DNA of 64,000 bases from RPQJ01 sp963746325 (GTDB lineage: Bacteria > Pseudomonadota > Gammaproteobacteria > Steroidobacterales > Steroidobacteraceae). Under the pieces are notes generated by a model that made no database searches, was not told the DNA's origin, and worked only from the letters and a program-made list of their open reading frames with translations. The translations under genes and the position numbers were made by a program. This document shows, piece after piece, positions 46,614 through 56,580 of this stretch (positions within the stretch are counted from its first letter, which is position 1; each line of letters begins with the position of its first letter). Location of the stretch: contig CAVVBC010000024.1 in NCBI GenBank assembly GCA_963746325.1, forward strand, positions 62,001 through 126,000. The letters run 5' to 3'.

Positions 46614-47890
46614 GCGGCCCGGTGTTCACGAGCTTCCCGATTACAGCGACGTCCCATACGCTCGCCGAATACCGCGCGCGCGGCGGCTACGCTGCGCTCG
46701 AGCGGGCGCTGCGCGAGATGACCCCGACGCAGGTCGGCGAACAGGCCAAGGCGTCGGGGCTGCAGGGCCGCGGTGGTGCGGGCTTCCAGACGGGCCTCAA
46801 GTGGGAGTTCGTCTCGAAGGACGCCCCCGTCGTCTACCTGTGCTGCAACATCGACGAAGGCGAACCCGGCACGTTCAAGGACCGCTGGATCCTCGAGCAC
46901 TCCCCGCACCAGTTGCTCGAAGGCATGCTGTTCGCCGCCTACGCGCTGCGCGTGCGGCACGCGTTCGCCTACATCCGCGGCGAGTTCGACCTGCCATTGC
47001 GCCGCCTGCAGGGCGCACTCGATGAAGCGCGGGCGGCCGGACTGGTGGGCGAAAACATCTGCGGCAGCGGCTTCTCCTGCGACATCGTCCTGCACCGGGG
47101 CGCCGGCGCTTACGTCTGCGGCGAGGAATCGAGCCTGATCAACTCACTGGAAGGCAAGAAAGGCTTTCCGCGCAACAAGCCGCCGTTTCCCGCCGTGCGC
47201 GGCCTGTACCAGAAGCCCACCGTCGTGAACAACGTCGAGACGCTCGCGACCGTGCCGTGGATCATGACGCACGGCGCGGCCGCATACGCGGAGATGGGCG
47301 TCAGGAAGACGCCGGGCACGCGCCTGTTCGGCGTTTCCGGCCACGTCGAGCGGCCGGGCCTGTTCGAGCGGCCGACGGGCTATCCGCTCGCGCAACTGAT
47401 CATGGAAGACGCTGGCGGCATGCTCGGCGGACGCAAGCTGAAAGCCGTCATCCCGGGCGGCAGCTCCACGCCGATCCTGACCGCAGCCGAGATCGAGGGC
47501 CTCACGCTCGATCCGGAGAGCATGACCAGGGCGGGCAGCATGGTCGGCTCGGGCGCGGTGATCGTGATCGCGGAAGGAACGTGCATGGTGCGGCTGCTGC
47601 AGGTGCTGTCGCGCTTCTACGCGCATGAATCGTGCGGGCAGTGCACGCCCTGCCGCGAGGGCACGGACTGGATGAACCGCATCCTCGAACGCATCGTGGC
47701 GGGCCACGGCACGGCCGCGGACCTCGCGACGCTGCGCCGCCTGCCGACGGGGATCATGGGCAACACGGTCTGCGCGCTCGGCGACGCAGCCTCCATGCCC
47801 GTCGTCAGCTTCATCAGGAAATTCGGCCACGAGTTCGAACACTTCGTGACGCATGGCCGCTCGCTGCACGACGGCAGGCTCGCGCCATGA
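46610..47890 (+). CDS. nuoF: NADH-quinone oxidoreductase subunit F
   Basis: 426 residues. The NADH/FMN motifs GLQGRGGAGFQTGLKW, CNIDEGEPGTFKDR and GAGAYVCGEESSLINSLEG are intact, and the N3 cluster ligands are in ESCGQCTPCREGTDWM with the distant cysteine in GNTVCALGDA. It oxidises NADH and passes electrons to N3. Start overlaps nuoE stop. Confidence 0.96.
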   Translation: MSGPVFTSFPITATSHTLAEYRARGGYAALERALREMTPTQVGEQAKASGLQGRGGAGFQTGLKWEFVSKDAPVVYLCCNIDEGEPGTFKDRWILEHSPHQLLEGMLFAAYALRVRHAFAYIRGEFDLPLRRLQGALDEARAAGLVGENICGSGFSCDIVLHRGAGAYVCGEESSLINSLEGKKGFPRNKPPFPAVRGLYQKPTVVNNVETLATVPWIMTHGAAAYAEMGVRKTPGTRLFGVSGHVERPGLFERPTGYPLAQLIMEDAGGMLGGRKLKAVIPGGSSTPILTAAEIEGLTLDPESMTRAGSMVGSGAVIVIAEGTCMVRLLQVLSRFYAHESCGQCTPCREGTDWMNRILERIVAGHGTAADLATLRRLPTGIMGNTVCALGDAASMPVVSFIRKFGHEFEHFVTHGRSLHDGRLAP

Positions 47891-49306
47891 GCACGACCGG
47901 CATCAAGCTCACCATCGACCAGCGCGAGATCGAAGCGCGGCCGGGCGAGACCGTGCTGCAGGCGGCGCGACGCAATGGCGTCGACATCCCCCACTTCTGC
48001 TACCACGACAAGCTGTCGATCGCCGGCAGCTGCCGCATCTGCCTGGTCAAGGTCAACAACCTGCCCAAGCTGCAGCCCGCATGCAACCTGGCAGTCGCGC
48101 CGAACATGATCGTCGAGACGAACATCGAGCAGGTGCAGAAGGCGCGCGAGGACGTGCTGCAGTTCCTGCTCGTCAACCACCCGCTCGACTGCGGCATCTG
48201 CGACAAGGCCGGCGAGTGCCGGCTGCAGGACTACCAGCACAAGTACGGGCCCGGCGCAGTCGATTTCGCGCGATCCGAAGCACCACAAGCGCAAGCTGCA
48301 CGACCTGGGGCCGCGCATCACGCTCGACAACGAGCGCTGCATCCTCTGCAGTCGCTGCGTGCGTTTCACGCGCGAGATCTCCGGCACCAATGCCCTCGGC
48401 ATCGTCGAGCGTGGCAACCATTCCTATGTCGAGGCCCAGGTCCCGGGGCAGTTCGACGACCCGTATTCCGACAACGTGATCGACCTGTGCCCGACCGGGG
48501 CCCTGCTCTCGCGCGAGTTTCTGTACAAGTGCCGCGTCTGGTTCCTGCAGCCGGTGCGTTCGGTCTGCACCGGATGCGCGCGCGGCTGCAGCATCAAGAG
48601 CTGGAAGCGCATGAACGTGCGCCAGCAACACATGCCCGGCGCCGCGACGGGCAATGCCGCCTACCGCACGACGGCGCGCGAGAACCCGGCGATCAACGGC
48701 CCATGGCTCTGCAACAAGGGCTACGACCAGCACGCGTGGATGGCGCGCGAGCGCGTGCCGCACCCGCTGGTCGACGGCACCACGACCACGATCGGCGAGG
48801 CGATGGCCGCAGCGAAGCGCCTGCTGTCGACGGCGCAGAATCCCGCCGTGCTGGTGTCGACGCACGCATCGAACGAGGAACTGGACGTATTGCAGGCACT
48901 GCTTGGAGCAATGCCGGCTTATCCACATCGCGACTGGTTGCCGGTGTCGGGCGAGGTGGTCGAAGACAACATCCTCATCCGTGCCGACAAGAACCCGAAC
49001 CGGCGCGGCGTCGTGGAGCGCTTCGGCGACCGCGAGTTCGACCCGGCGGCAGGGCATGACATGGTGCTGGTCTGGGGCGAGGTCTCGGCGCCCCTGTCGA
49101 TCGGCGCGACGCGCTGGATCCACCTGACCCCGTTCGGCACCCCGACGGCACGGCCGGCGACGGTGGTGCTGCCCATCTCCAACACCTACGAGCGCCAGGG
49201 CACGTTCACCAATTTCGAGGGAACCCTGAACGCGTTCGAGCCGCTGTTCGAGAAGCCGGCACACGTGCAGCACGCCGCCGACGTCTTCCGGAGTCTCGCG
49301 TCATGA
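47887..49306 (+). CDS. nuoG: NADH-quinone oxidoreductase subunit G, short form, with a frameshift
   Basis: About 472 residues after correction, far below the about 780-900 of familiar forms. The N-terminal [2Fe-2S] cysteines are C38, C49, C52 and C66; N5 is H98, C102, C105, C111; the N4 motif is CILCSRCVRF with DLCPTGAL. After VCTGCARGCSIKSWKR the molybdopterin-like domain is reduced to about 200 residues, keeping its end (LPISNTYERQGTFTNFEGT). A shift at about 48265-48274 splits VDFAR from DPKHHKRKLHDLG. The shortness lies outside the shift, so it is real. The final ATGA overlaps nuoH. Confidence 0.9.
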
Positions 49307-50430
49307 TGCCGGACCTCGTCGTGCATGGCGTCTACATCGCCTACATCCTCGCCTTCCTGCTGGGCCTCGCCACGATCTTCACCTGGGTCGAGCGCAAGCA
49401 GTCGGCCGTGATGTCGGACCGCATCGGCGCCAACCGCGCCTACCTGCGCATCCCGTTCACGCAGGTCAAGATCGTCGCGTGGGGCCTGTTCCACGGCGCT
49501 GCCGACGGCCTGAAGATGATCCTCAAGGAGAACTTCACCCCGGCCACCTACGACCGCTTCTGCTACAACCTCGCGCCGTGGCTCGCGGCGGTGCCCGTGC
49601 TGCTCGTATTCGCGGTGGTGCCGTTTGGCGGCGAGGTGCAGCCCGGCCTGTTCTTCGAACCGGGCTCTGGCGCCGCAGAGTTCTTCGGCGAGCGCACCTA
49701 CCGCATGCAGATCGCCTCGCTCGATGCCGGCGTCCTGTTCGTGCTGGCAGTGTCCGGCATAGGCATCCTCGGCACCATGCTCGCCGGCTGGTCATCGAAC
49801 AACAAGTTCTCGATGCTGGGTGCGGCACGCGCGGCTTCGCAGATGATCTCGTACGAGATCTCGATGGGCCTCGCGCTCATTGCGATGGTGGTCACGTACG
49901 GCACCGTCGACCTGTTCGAGATGGTCACGTGGCAGCAGCAGAACGTGTGGGGCATCGTCGTGCAGCCGCTCGCATTCCTGCTGTTCCTCACGGCGTCGAT
50001 CGCCGAGAACAAGCGCGTGCCGTTCGACCTGCCCGAGTGCGAATCCGAGCTGATCTCGGGCTATTTCACCGAGTACACGTCGATGAAGATGGGCCTGTTC
50101 CTGCTGAGCGAGTTCATCGAGATCGTCGTCATCTCGGCGCTGGTGGTCACGCTGTTCCTCGGCGGCTTCAGCGTGCCGTTCCTGGCGGCCGGGGGCTTCT
50201 CCTTCCCCGGTGGCGTCACCTGGGAGATCGGCGCCCTGGGCGTGGCGCTGCTGCAGGTGCTGATGTTCTCGTTCAAGGTCTTCATCGTCGGCTGCTTCCA
50301 GATCCAGGTGCGCTGGACCCTGCCGCGCTTCCGTTACGACCAGTTGATGGACCTCGGCTGGAAGTTCCTGCTGCCGCTCGCTGCCCTGAACCTGGTCGTT
50401 ACCGCCGTGGTGCGCTGGTGGACGCTGTGA
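49303..50430 (+). CDS. nuoH: NADH-quinone oxidoreductase subunit H
   Basis: 375 residues, about 50 longer than E. coli NuoH. FTWVERKQSAVMSDRIGANRA, the GWSSNNKFSMLGAARAASQMISYE loop and the NKRVPFDLPECESELISGY motif form the quinone-entry region. The extra length lies in loops such as GGEVQPGLFFEPGSGAAEFFGERTY. Eight or nine membrane helices. It contacts NuoA, B and D. Confidence 0.95.
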   Translation: MMPDLVVHGVYIAYILAFLLGLATIFTWVERKQSAVMSDRIGANRAYLRIPFTQVKIVAWGLFHGAADGLKMILKENFTPATYDRFCYNLAPWLAAVPVLLVFAVVPFGGEVQPGLFFEPGSGAAEFFGERTYRMQIASLDAGVLFVLAVSGIGILGTMLAGWSSNNKFSMLGAARAASQMISYEISMGLALIAMVVTYGTVDLFEMVTWQQQNVWGIVVQPLAFLLFLTASIAENKRVPFDLPECESELISGYFTEYTSMKMGLFLLSEFIEIVVISALVVTLFLGGFSVPFLAAGGFSFPGGVTWEIGALGVALLQVLMFSFKVFIVGCFQIQVRWTLPRFRYDQLMDLGWKFLLPLAALNLVVTAVVRWWTL

Positions 50431-51005
50431 CCCAACGCCGTCCGCGCAAGCAGTACTGGAACGAGCCGACGCTCGGCCTCTGGGAAAAGCTGTACATCTT
50501 CGAGATCGTGCGCGGCCTGTCGATCACCGGGCGCGTATTCTTCGCGAACATGTGGAAGTGGGTCACGGGCCGCAAGGGCGCGCTCACCGCCTATTACCCC
50601 GAAGAGACGCGCGCCGACTACTCACCCAACAACCGCGGCCGGCACGTGCTCACGCAGCGCGCCGACGGCAAGGTGCAGTGCGTTGCCTGCAACATGTGCG
50701 CAACGGCCTGCCCCGCGTACTGCATCGAGATCGAGGCGACTGCGGACTTCGCCGACACCGCCCACCCGAAGTCGCCGCTGCGGTTCGAGATCGATTACTC
50801 ACGCTGTATTTTCTGCGGCTTCTGCGTCGAGGCCTGCCCGGAAGACGCGATCCGCATGGTGAAGGACACGCCGGACCTGCCGGGGTTCGACCGGGACGTG
50901 ATGTGGGGGCGCAAGGACCTGCTGCTGCAGTGGCACCCCATCAAGGATCCCCGCAAGCCGTACCCGCCGGCGCCTGCGCCGGACCCGGACGGAGGCACGC
51001 CATGA
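50427..51005 (+). CDS. nuoI: NADH-quinone oxidoreductase subunit I
   Basis: 192 residues from a GTG overlapping the nuoH stop. Two ferredoxin motifs, CVACNMCATACPAYC and CIFCGFCVEACPEDA, hold clusters N6a and N6b. Proline-rich C-terminal tail (PYPPAPAPDPDGG). Peripheral arm, handing electrons to NuoB. Confidence 0.95.
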   Translation: MTQRRPRKQYWNEPTLGLWEKLYIFEIVRGLSITGRVFFANMWKWVTGRKGALTAYYPEETRADYSPNNRGRHVLTQRADGKVQCVACNMCATACPAYCIEIEATADFADTAHPKSPLRFEIDYSRCIFCGFCVEACPEDAIRMVKDTPDLPGFDRDVMWGRKDLLLQWHPIKDPRKPYPPAPAPDPDGGTP

Positions 51006-51493
51006 CCGACGCCTTCATCGTCTTCTTCGGCGTGCTGTCGCTGGTCTTTGCCGCGCTCGTCCTGCTGCTGCGCCAACCGATGCGGGCTGCGCTGGCCCTG
51101 GTCGCGCACATGATCTGCCTCGCCGCCATCTATGCCTGTCTTGCCGTGCACGTGATCGCCCTGTTCCAGGTGCTGATCTACGTCGGCGCCGTGATGGTCT
51201 TCATGGTCTACACGATCATGCTGCTCGACGACCGCGACAAGTCGTATCGACAGCGGTTCTCCGCCACGCTGGTGCCGGGCGTGCTGGTCGCGACGGCGGT
51301 CGCGCTGTTGTTGTGGCGCCTGCTGGGTCCGGCGGCCCCCGGCATGCCGGCGGGACCGGGCACCGTCGACTTCGGCTTCACCGCCTTTGCCACCGCCTTC
51401 ATGCAGCAGTACTGGCTGCACTTCGAGCTGGCGACCGTGCTGCTGCTGGTGGGCGTCGTCGCGGCCTGGACCGTGATCCGGGAGGCGCCATGA
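51002..51493 (+). CDS. nuoJ: NADH-quinone oxidoreductase subunit J
   Basis: 163 residues, five membrane helices. FQVLIYVGAVMVFMVYTIMLLDD is the signature helix-3 region with the pi-bulge. Start overlaps the nuoI stop (ATGA). Part of the E-channel of the membrane arm. Confidence 0.94.
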   Translation: MTDAFIVFFGVLSLVFAALVLLLRQPMRAALALVAHMICLAAIYACLAVHVIALFQVLIYVGAVMVFMVYTIMLLDDRDKSYRQRFSATLVPGVLVATAVALLLWRLLGPAAPGMPAGPGTVDFGFTAFATAFMQQYWLHFELATVLLLVGVVAAWTVIREAP

Positions 51494-51795
51494 TCGCCCG
51501 CTATGAACTGCTGCTCGCACTGGCAGTCGCCCTGTTTGCAATGGGCCTGCTCGGCGTGATGGTCCGCCGCAACCTGCTGGTCGTGATCATGAGCCTGGAA
51601 CTGATGCTGAACGCCGTGGTACTGAGCTTCGTCGCCGCCGCCGCGCACACGCAGACGCTGCACGGCGTCGCCATGACGTTCTTCATCTATGTGGCCGCGA
51701 CGTGCGAGATCGCGCTGGCGATGGCGCTCCTCGTCCTGCTCGTGCGCCGTCGGGGTACGCTGGACCTCGCGGCGGGCCAGGAACTGAGGGGCTAG
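51490..51795 (+). CDS. nuoK: NADH-quinone oxidoreductase subunit K
   Basis: 101 residues, three helices. The conserved glutamates are in SLELMLNAVVL (helix 2, near residue 38) and ATCEIALAMALLV (helix 3). Start overlaps the nuoJ stop. MrpC-like antiporter-derived subunit. Confidence 0.94.
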   Translation: MIARYELLLALAVALFAMGLLGVMVRRNLLVVIMSLELMLNAVVLSFVAAAAHTQTLHGVAMTFFIYVAATCEIALAMALLVLLVRRRGTLDLAAGQELRG

Positions 51796-51801
51796 GCCAT
51801 C

Positions 51802-53712
51802 ATGACGTCGCTTTCCCTCATCCCCGCGCTGCCCCTGCTCGGCTTCCTGGTCAACGGCCTGCTGGGCCGACGCCTGCCGCACGCCCTCGTGTCGCTGATT
51901 GCCTGCGCCTTGCCGGCCGTTGCGTTCCTGCTCACGCTGGGCACATTGAGCACGCTGAACGCCACCGGGGCGCCACTCGCGGAGACGCTGTTCACCTGGG
52001 CGTCCACCGGGGCATTCAAGGTCGAGGCCGCACTCTATTTCGACCAGGTGACGGCGGTGATGTGCCTGGTCGTGACCGGCATCGGCACGCTGATCCACGT
52101 GTACTCGATCGGGTACATGCACGGCGACGCGGGCTACGCGCGCTACTTTGCCTACCTCAACCTCTTCCTGTTCTTCATGCTGGTGCTGGTGCTCGGCAAG
52201 AACCTCCCCATGATGTTCATCGGCTGGGAAGGCGTCGGCCTCGCTTCGTACCTGCTGATCGGCTTCTGGTTCCAGGATCCGGCGAAGACCGCGGCCGGCC
52301 TCAAGGCGTTCGTCGTGAATCGCGTCGGCGACACCGGCTTCCTGCTGGCGATGTTCCTGATCTGGTACTACGCCGGCACGCTCGACTTCCAGGCCGTCAA
52401 TGCCTACTTCGGCTCGACGCCGCCCGCGAACGGCGTGATGACTGCGATCGGCGTGCTGCTGCTGGTGGGCGCCTGCGGCAAGTCCGCCCAGATTCCGCTG
52501 CACGTGTGGCTGCCCGACGCCATGGCTGGTCCCACGCCGGTCTCGGCCTTGATCCACGCTGCCACGATGGTGACGGCCGGCGTGTACCTGCTCTCGCGAC
52601 TGAGCGGCCTGTACCTCGCCGCGCCGGACGCGATGACGATCGTGGCGTGGGTCGGCGCGGCCACGGCGCTGGTCGGCGCCACGATGGGCGTGACGCAATA
52701 CAACCTCAAGAAAGTGCTCGCCTACTCGACGATGTCGCAGATCGGCCTGATGGTGATGGCCTGCGGCGTCGGTGCGTTCCAGGCCGGCATGTTCCACCTG
52801 TACACGCATGCGTTCTTCAAGGCCTGCCTGTTCCTTGGCGCAGGCGCAGTGCTGCACGCACTGGCGGGCGAGGAAGACATGCGTCGCATGGGCGGCCTTG
52901 CGCGGCGCCTGCCCTTCACCTGCGGCGTGTTCCTGCTCGCGACGCTTGCCCTGTGCGGCCTGCCGCCGTTCGCCGGCTTCTTCTCCAAGGACGCCATCCT
53001 CTGGTCGGCCTATGCCTCGACCCACGGCTCGCTGGCCCTCTGGCTCGTCGGTACGGCTGCGTCGTTCCTGACGGCGTTCTACATGTTCCGCGCAGTATTC
53101 CTCACGTTCTTCGGCGCGAGTCGCGTCGAGCCCAAGGTGGCAACCCACATCCACCAGCCGCCGCTTTCGATGTCTGCAGTGCTCGCGCTGCTCGCGCTGG
53201 GCGCGGTCGTCGCCGGCTGGATCGGGCTGCCGCCGCCGTTGCGCGAACTGCTGGGCGTGGGCGCTCCATTCTTCGAATTCCTCGCGCCAGTGCTGGCGGC
53301 CGAGCAGGTACGGTCGGGGGTCGCACACTCGGCGGAAGGGCTGCTCATGGGCGTAGCCGTGCTGGTCGCGCTGTTGGGCATCGCCCTCGCCTGGCTGCGT
53401 TACGGGCGTCGCAGCTCGCCGCCCACGTCCGCGAAGGTGACCCAGCCGCTGCACCAGCTGGTGAGCGAAGGTTATTACTTCGACGCCTTCTATGACCGCG
53501 TCGTGGTGCGCTCCATGGGCTGGCTGTCCGCCACGTTCCTTGCGCGCGGCGTCGAAACGCCGCTCAGCCGCACGAGTCTCGTCCAGACAGCCGCTGCGGG
53601 TGCCCGCGCGACACGCCTGTTCGCGCGCCTGCAGACCGGCGAACTGCAGGTGTACGTGATCTATGCGCTGATCGGCCTGGCACTCGTGCTCGGCCTGGGA
53701 GCCGTCTCGTGA
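51802..53712 (+). CDS. nuoL: NADH-quinone oxidoreductase subunit L
   Basis: 636 residues, about 16 helices. WEGVGLASYLLIGFW contains the conserved glutamate, KSAQIPLHVWLPDAMAGPTPVSALIHAATMVTAGVYLL the pump helix with lysine, and MFHLYTHAFFKACLFLGAG the later lysine. The C-terminal amphipathic lateral helix region is present (PLHQLVSEGYYFDAFYDR). The largest antiporter-like proton channel. Confidence 0.96.
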   Translation: MTSLSLIPALPLLGFLVNGLLGRRLPHALVSLIACALPAVAFLLTLGTLSTLNATGAPLAETLFTWASTGAFKVEAALYFDQVTAVMCLVVTGIGTLIHVYSIGYMHGDAGYARYFAYLNLFLFFMLVLVLGKNLPMMFIGWEGVGLASYLLIGFWFQDPAKTAAGLKAFVVNRVGDTGFLLAMFLIWYYAGTLDFQAVNAYFGSTPPANGVMTAIGVLLLVGACGKSAQIPLHVWLPDAMAGPTPVSALIHAATMVTAGVYLLSRLSGLYLAAPDAMTIVAWVGAATALVGATMGVTQYNLKKVLAYSTMSQIGLMVMACGVGAFQAGMFHLYTHAFFKACLFLGAGAVLHALAGEEDMRRMGGLARRLPFTCGVFLLATLALCGLPPFAGFFSKDAILWSAYASTHGSLALWLVGTAASFLTAFYMFRAVFLTFFGASRVEPKVATHIHQPPLSMSAVLALLALGAVVAGWIGLPPPLRELLGVGAPFFEFLAPVLAAEQVRSGVAHSAEGLLMGVAVLVALLGIALAWLRYGRRSSPPTSAKVTQPLHQLVSEGYYFDAFYDRVVVRSMGWLSATFLARGVETPLSRTSLVQTAAAGARATRLFARLQTGELQVYVIYALIGLALVLGLGAVS

Positions 53713-55244
53713 CCCAACCCGCGGCGCTCACGGCGATCCTCGTGCTGCCCTGGCTCGCCGCCATCGTCGCGCCGCTGCTGGGCAGGGCATCGCACGCCGG
53801 ACGCAGCGTCGCGATGGCAGCGATGCTGACGGTGCTGTGGCTCACTGCGTCGCTGTTCATCGGGTTCGACGGCACAGCGGGGGCCGCACCGGCCGGCGTC
53901 GACGTGCCGTGGATGCCTGCTCTAGGGATCAGCCTCCGGTTCGCCGTCGATGGCTACAACATCTACTTCGTGCTGCTGACGGCACTGCTGTTTCCCGCGG
54001 TGCTGGCGTGTGTGTGGCAGACCCGCGAGGGCCGCAGCCCGCTGTACCTCGGGTTGCTGCTGGCACTGCAGGCAGGCTTGCTGGGCACCTTCCTGGCGCA
54101 GGACATGCTGGTGTTCTTCGTACTCTGGGAAGCCGTGCTGATCCCGATGGTGCTGCTCATCCTCGTGTTCGGTGGCGCGCAGCGACGAAGGGCGGCCATG
54201 ACGTTTTTCCTCTACACGATGGCAGGCAGCGTGCTGCTGCTGGCGGCCGTGATCTGGCTCGGCGCCGAGGCTGCGCGCCAGACCGGAGCCTGGACCTTCG
54301 ACTACGCCGCCCTGCAAAGTCTGCAACTGAGCAGCGGCCAGCAGCTGTTCGTCTTCGTCGCCGTGGGCCTGGCCTGCGCGGTGAAGAGCCCGCTGTTCCC
54401 GTTTCATTCGTGGCTGCCGCTCGCTTACGGCGAGGCTTCCGCTTCGGGCACCGCGCTGATGGCGGGCGTGCTGTCCAAGATGGGCGCGTATGGCTTCATC
54501 CGCTTCGCCGTGCCGCTGTGCCCCGACGTGGCGCCGCAATGGGCCCCCGTGCTGATGCTGCTGGCGGCTGTCAGCATCGTTTATGGCGCCGTGCTCGCGC
54601 TGCGGCAGCAGAACTACAAGATGCTCGTGGCCTACGCCTCGTTGAGCCACATGGGTTACATCGTGCTTGGCTTGTTCAGCCTGCAACGCACCGGCGTGCA
54701 TGGCGCGATGGTGCAAGTGCTCAGCCACGGCCTGGCGGTCGCCGGGTTGTTCCTGCTGCTCGGCTTGCTGGAGCAGCGTCGCGGCCCGGCCTGGCTGCAG
54801 GTTCATGGCCTGGCAACCCGCGCGCCCCGCTTCGCCGTGGTGCTGATGCTGTTCGTGCTGGCCTCGCTCGCCCTGCCGCTCACCAGCGGTTTCACCGCCG
54901 AGTTCCTCGTCCTGCTGGGGGCCTTCACCACGGGCTATGCGCACTGGCTGGCGGGCGCAGGGCCGGCGATGCTGATCGCTGCGCTGCTGGCGGCCACCGG
55001 CGTCGTGCTGGGTGCGACCTACATGCTGCAGTTCGCGCGCAGCCTCGTGTTCGACGACTCCACCGTCGTCGATCCGCTGCCCGACCTGCGGCCGCGCGAA
55101 ATCCTCGCGCTCGCGCCGCTGCTGTTGCTGATCGTATGGATCGGCGTGCGGCCCGCGGTGTGGATGGACAAGGTCGACGCGACGGTCGCACAACTGGCGC
55201 GTCCGCCCGTGATCGCGCTCATGGGAGCCCGCCATGGCGAATGA
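53709..55244 (+). CDS. nuoM: NADH-quinone oxidoreductase subunit M
   Basis: 511 residues from a GTG overlapping nuoL's stop (GTGA). FFVLWEAVLIPMVLLI has the conserved glutamate, and VKSPLFPFHSWLPLAYGEASASGTALMAGVLSKMGAYG is the lysine-bearing helix. Second antiporter-like channel. Its 3' end overlaps nuoN by 11 bases. Confidence 0.95.
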   Translation: MTQPAALTAILVLPWLAAIVAPLLGRASHAGRSVAMAAMLTVLWLTASLFIGFDGTAGAAPAGVDVPWMPALGISLRFAVDGYNIYFVLLTALLFPAVLACVWQTREGRSPLYLGLLLALQAGLLGTFLAQDMLVFFVLWEAVLIPMVLLILVFGGAQRRRAAMTFFLYTMAGSVLLLAAVIWLGAEAARQTGAWTFDYAALQSLQLSSGQQLFVFVAVGLACAVKSPLFPFHSWLPLAYGEASASGTALMAGVLSKMGAYGFIRFAVPLCPDVAPQWAPVLMLLAAVSIVYGAVLALRQQNYKMLVAYASLSHMGYIVLGLFSLQRTGVHGAMVQVLSHGLAVAGLFLLLGLLEQRRGPAWLQVHGLATRAPRFAVVLMLFVLASLALPLTSGFTAEFLVLLGAFTTGYAHWLAGAGPAMLIAALLAATGVVLGATYMLQFARSLVFDDSTVVDPLPDLRPREILALAPLLLLIVWIGVRPAVWMDKVDATVAQLARPPVIALMGARHGE

Positions 55245-56559
55245 GTTCATTTACGCGCTGGCGCCCGACCTGCTCCTGCTCGGCGTGATCGTCATGCTGA
55301 TGCTGCTCGAGATGTCGCGGGCCGATGCCCGCTGGGCCCGCGTCGTGTTCGTCGCCGGGGCCGTGGCCGGCCTGGCGGTGCTCGGCCAGCAACTGGTCAC
55401 CGGCTACGCAGCGGCCGTGGTGCCTGGCGAGCTGGCGACGGATCGCTTCGCGCAGCTCGGCAAGCTCGTGCTGCTGTTCTGCACCCTCGGGGTCGCCGTG
55501 AGTTTCGCCGCTGCGAGGGGCTACAAGTTCTGGCTGCTCGCGACGGCGTCCACGCTCGGCGGCATGCTGATGCTCGGTGCGGAAGGATTCGCGCCACTGT
55601 TCGTCGGCATCGAGTTGCTGTCGCTGCCAGCCTTCGCACTGATCGTGCAGGGCCAGGGCCAGGGCGCTGCGGCCGAAGGCGCGTTCAAGTACCTCGTGCT
55701 GTCGTCGGTTGCCAGCGCCGTGCTGCTGTTCGGCGTGTCGCTCGCCTATGGCCTGACCGGCACGCTGTCGATCGCCGCGTGGGCCCATGCGTTCGAACAC
55801 GCCGGGCTGCAGGGCCAGGCCGCCGGCCTCATGGTGCTGTCGGGCTTGTTCCTGAAAGCCGCGGTCTTCCCGTTCCACGCCTGGGCGCCGGATGCCTACG
55901 CGGCCGCCCGGCTGCCCGTCACGGCGCTGATGGCCTCGCTGGTGAAGGCGGCCGTCATCCTGGCGCTGGCGCGCATCGTCGCTGCGATGCCGCTCGACCC
56001 GGCAACCGGCCTGGTCGTCACCGTGCTGGCCATCGTGTCGATCGTCTTCGGCAACCTCGCCGCCCTGGGCCAGACGCGCTTCAAGCGCCTGCTCGCCTAT
56101 TCCTCGGTCGCCCACGCGGGCTACATGATCTTCGCGCTGCTCGACGGCACCGGCAGCCGCGGCTCGGACCTGCTCTGGTATGCGGCGTTCTACGGTCTCG
56201 CGACCGTGCTGGCCTGCGCCAGCTTCGCCGCGCTCTGCCCGGGCGACGACGACGACCTGCGCGGCCTGGACGGCAAATTCGCCACGCAGCCCGTCGCTGC
56301 GACGCTGCTGGCGGTTGCGATGCTGTCGCTGGCGGGCCTGCCGCCGCTGCCCGGTTTCTTTGCCAAGCTGTTCGTGTTCAAGTCGGTCATCGCCTCGGGA
56401 CACCTGGTGCCCGCGGTGGCTGCCTTCGTCGGCAGCTTCCTCGGCCTGGCGTACTACGCCGGCATCGTGATGCGATTGTTCCAACCCGCTCCGTCACCGG
56501 CGCCGGCCACGGAGCTCCCGCAAGCTGCGGTGAACGCACGCGAGCGGGCCGCCGTCTAG
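55234..56559 (+). CDS. nuoN: NADH-quinone oxidoreductase subunit N
   Basis: 441 residues. FVGIELLSLPAFALI, FLKAAVFPFHAWAPDAYAAARLPVTALMASLVKAAVILAL and SLAGLPPLPGFFAKLFVF match the ND2-like channel subunit. It ends the complex I genes; the next gene starts 21 bases later on the same strand, so the transcript may go on. Confidence 0.95.
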   Translation: MANEFIYALAPDLLLLGVIVMLMLLEMSRADARWARVVFVAGAVAGLAVLGQQLVTGYAAAVVPGELATDRFAQLGKLVLLFCTLGVAVSFAAARGYKFWLLATASTLGGMLMLGAEGFAPLFVGIELLSLPAFALIVQGQGQGAAAEGAFKYLVLSSVASAVLLFGVSLAYGLTGTLSIAAWAHAFEHAGLQGQAAGLMVLSGLFLKAAVFPFHAWAPDAYAAARLPVTALMASLVKAAVILALARIVAAMPLDPATGLVVTVLAIVSIVFGNLAALGQTRFKRLLAYSSVAHAGYMIFALLDGTGSRGSDLLWYAAFYGLATVLACASFAALCPGDDDDLRGLDGKFATQPVAATLLAVAMLSLAGLPPLPGFFAKLFVFKSVIASGHLVPAVAAFVGSFLGLAYYAGIVMRLFQPAPSPAPATELPQAAVNARERAAV

Positions 56560-56580
56560 AAGCACAGAGGGGAGAAGCTC

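Noticed and set aside
51208..53454. A 748-residue open frame opposite nuoJ to nuoL
   Set aside because: It is the antisense of strongly conserved membrane subunits, is Arg/His/Glu-rich with no domain, and has no ribosome site.
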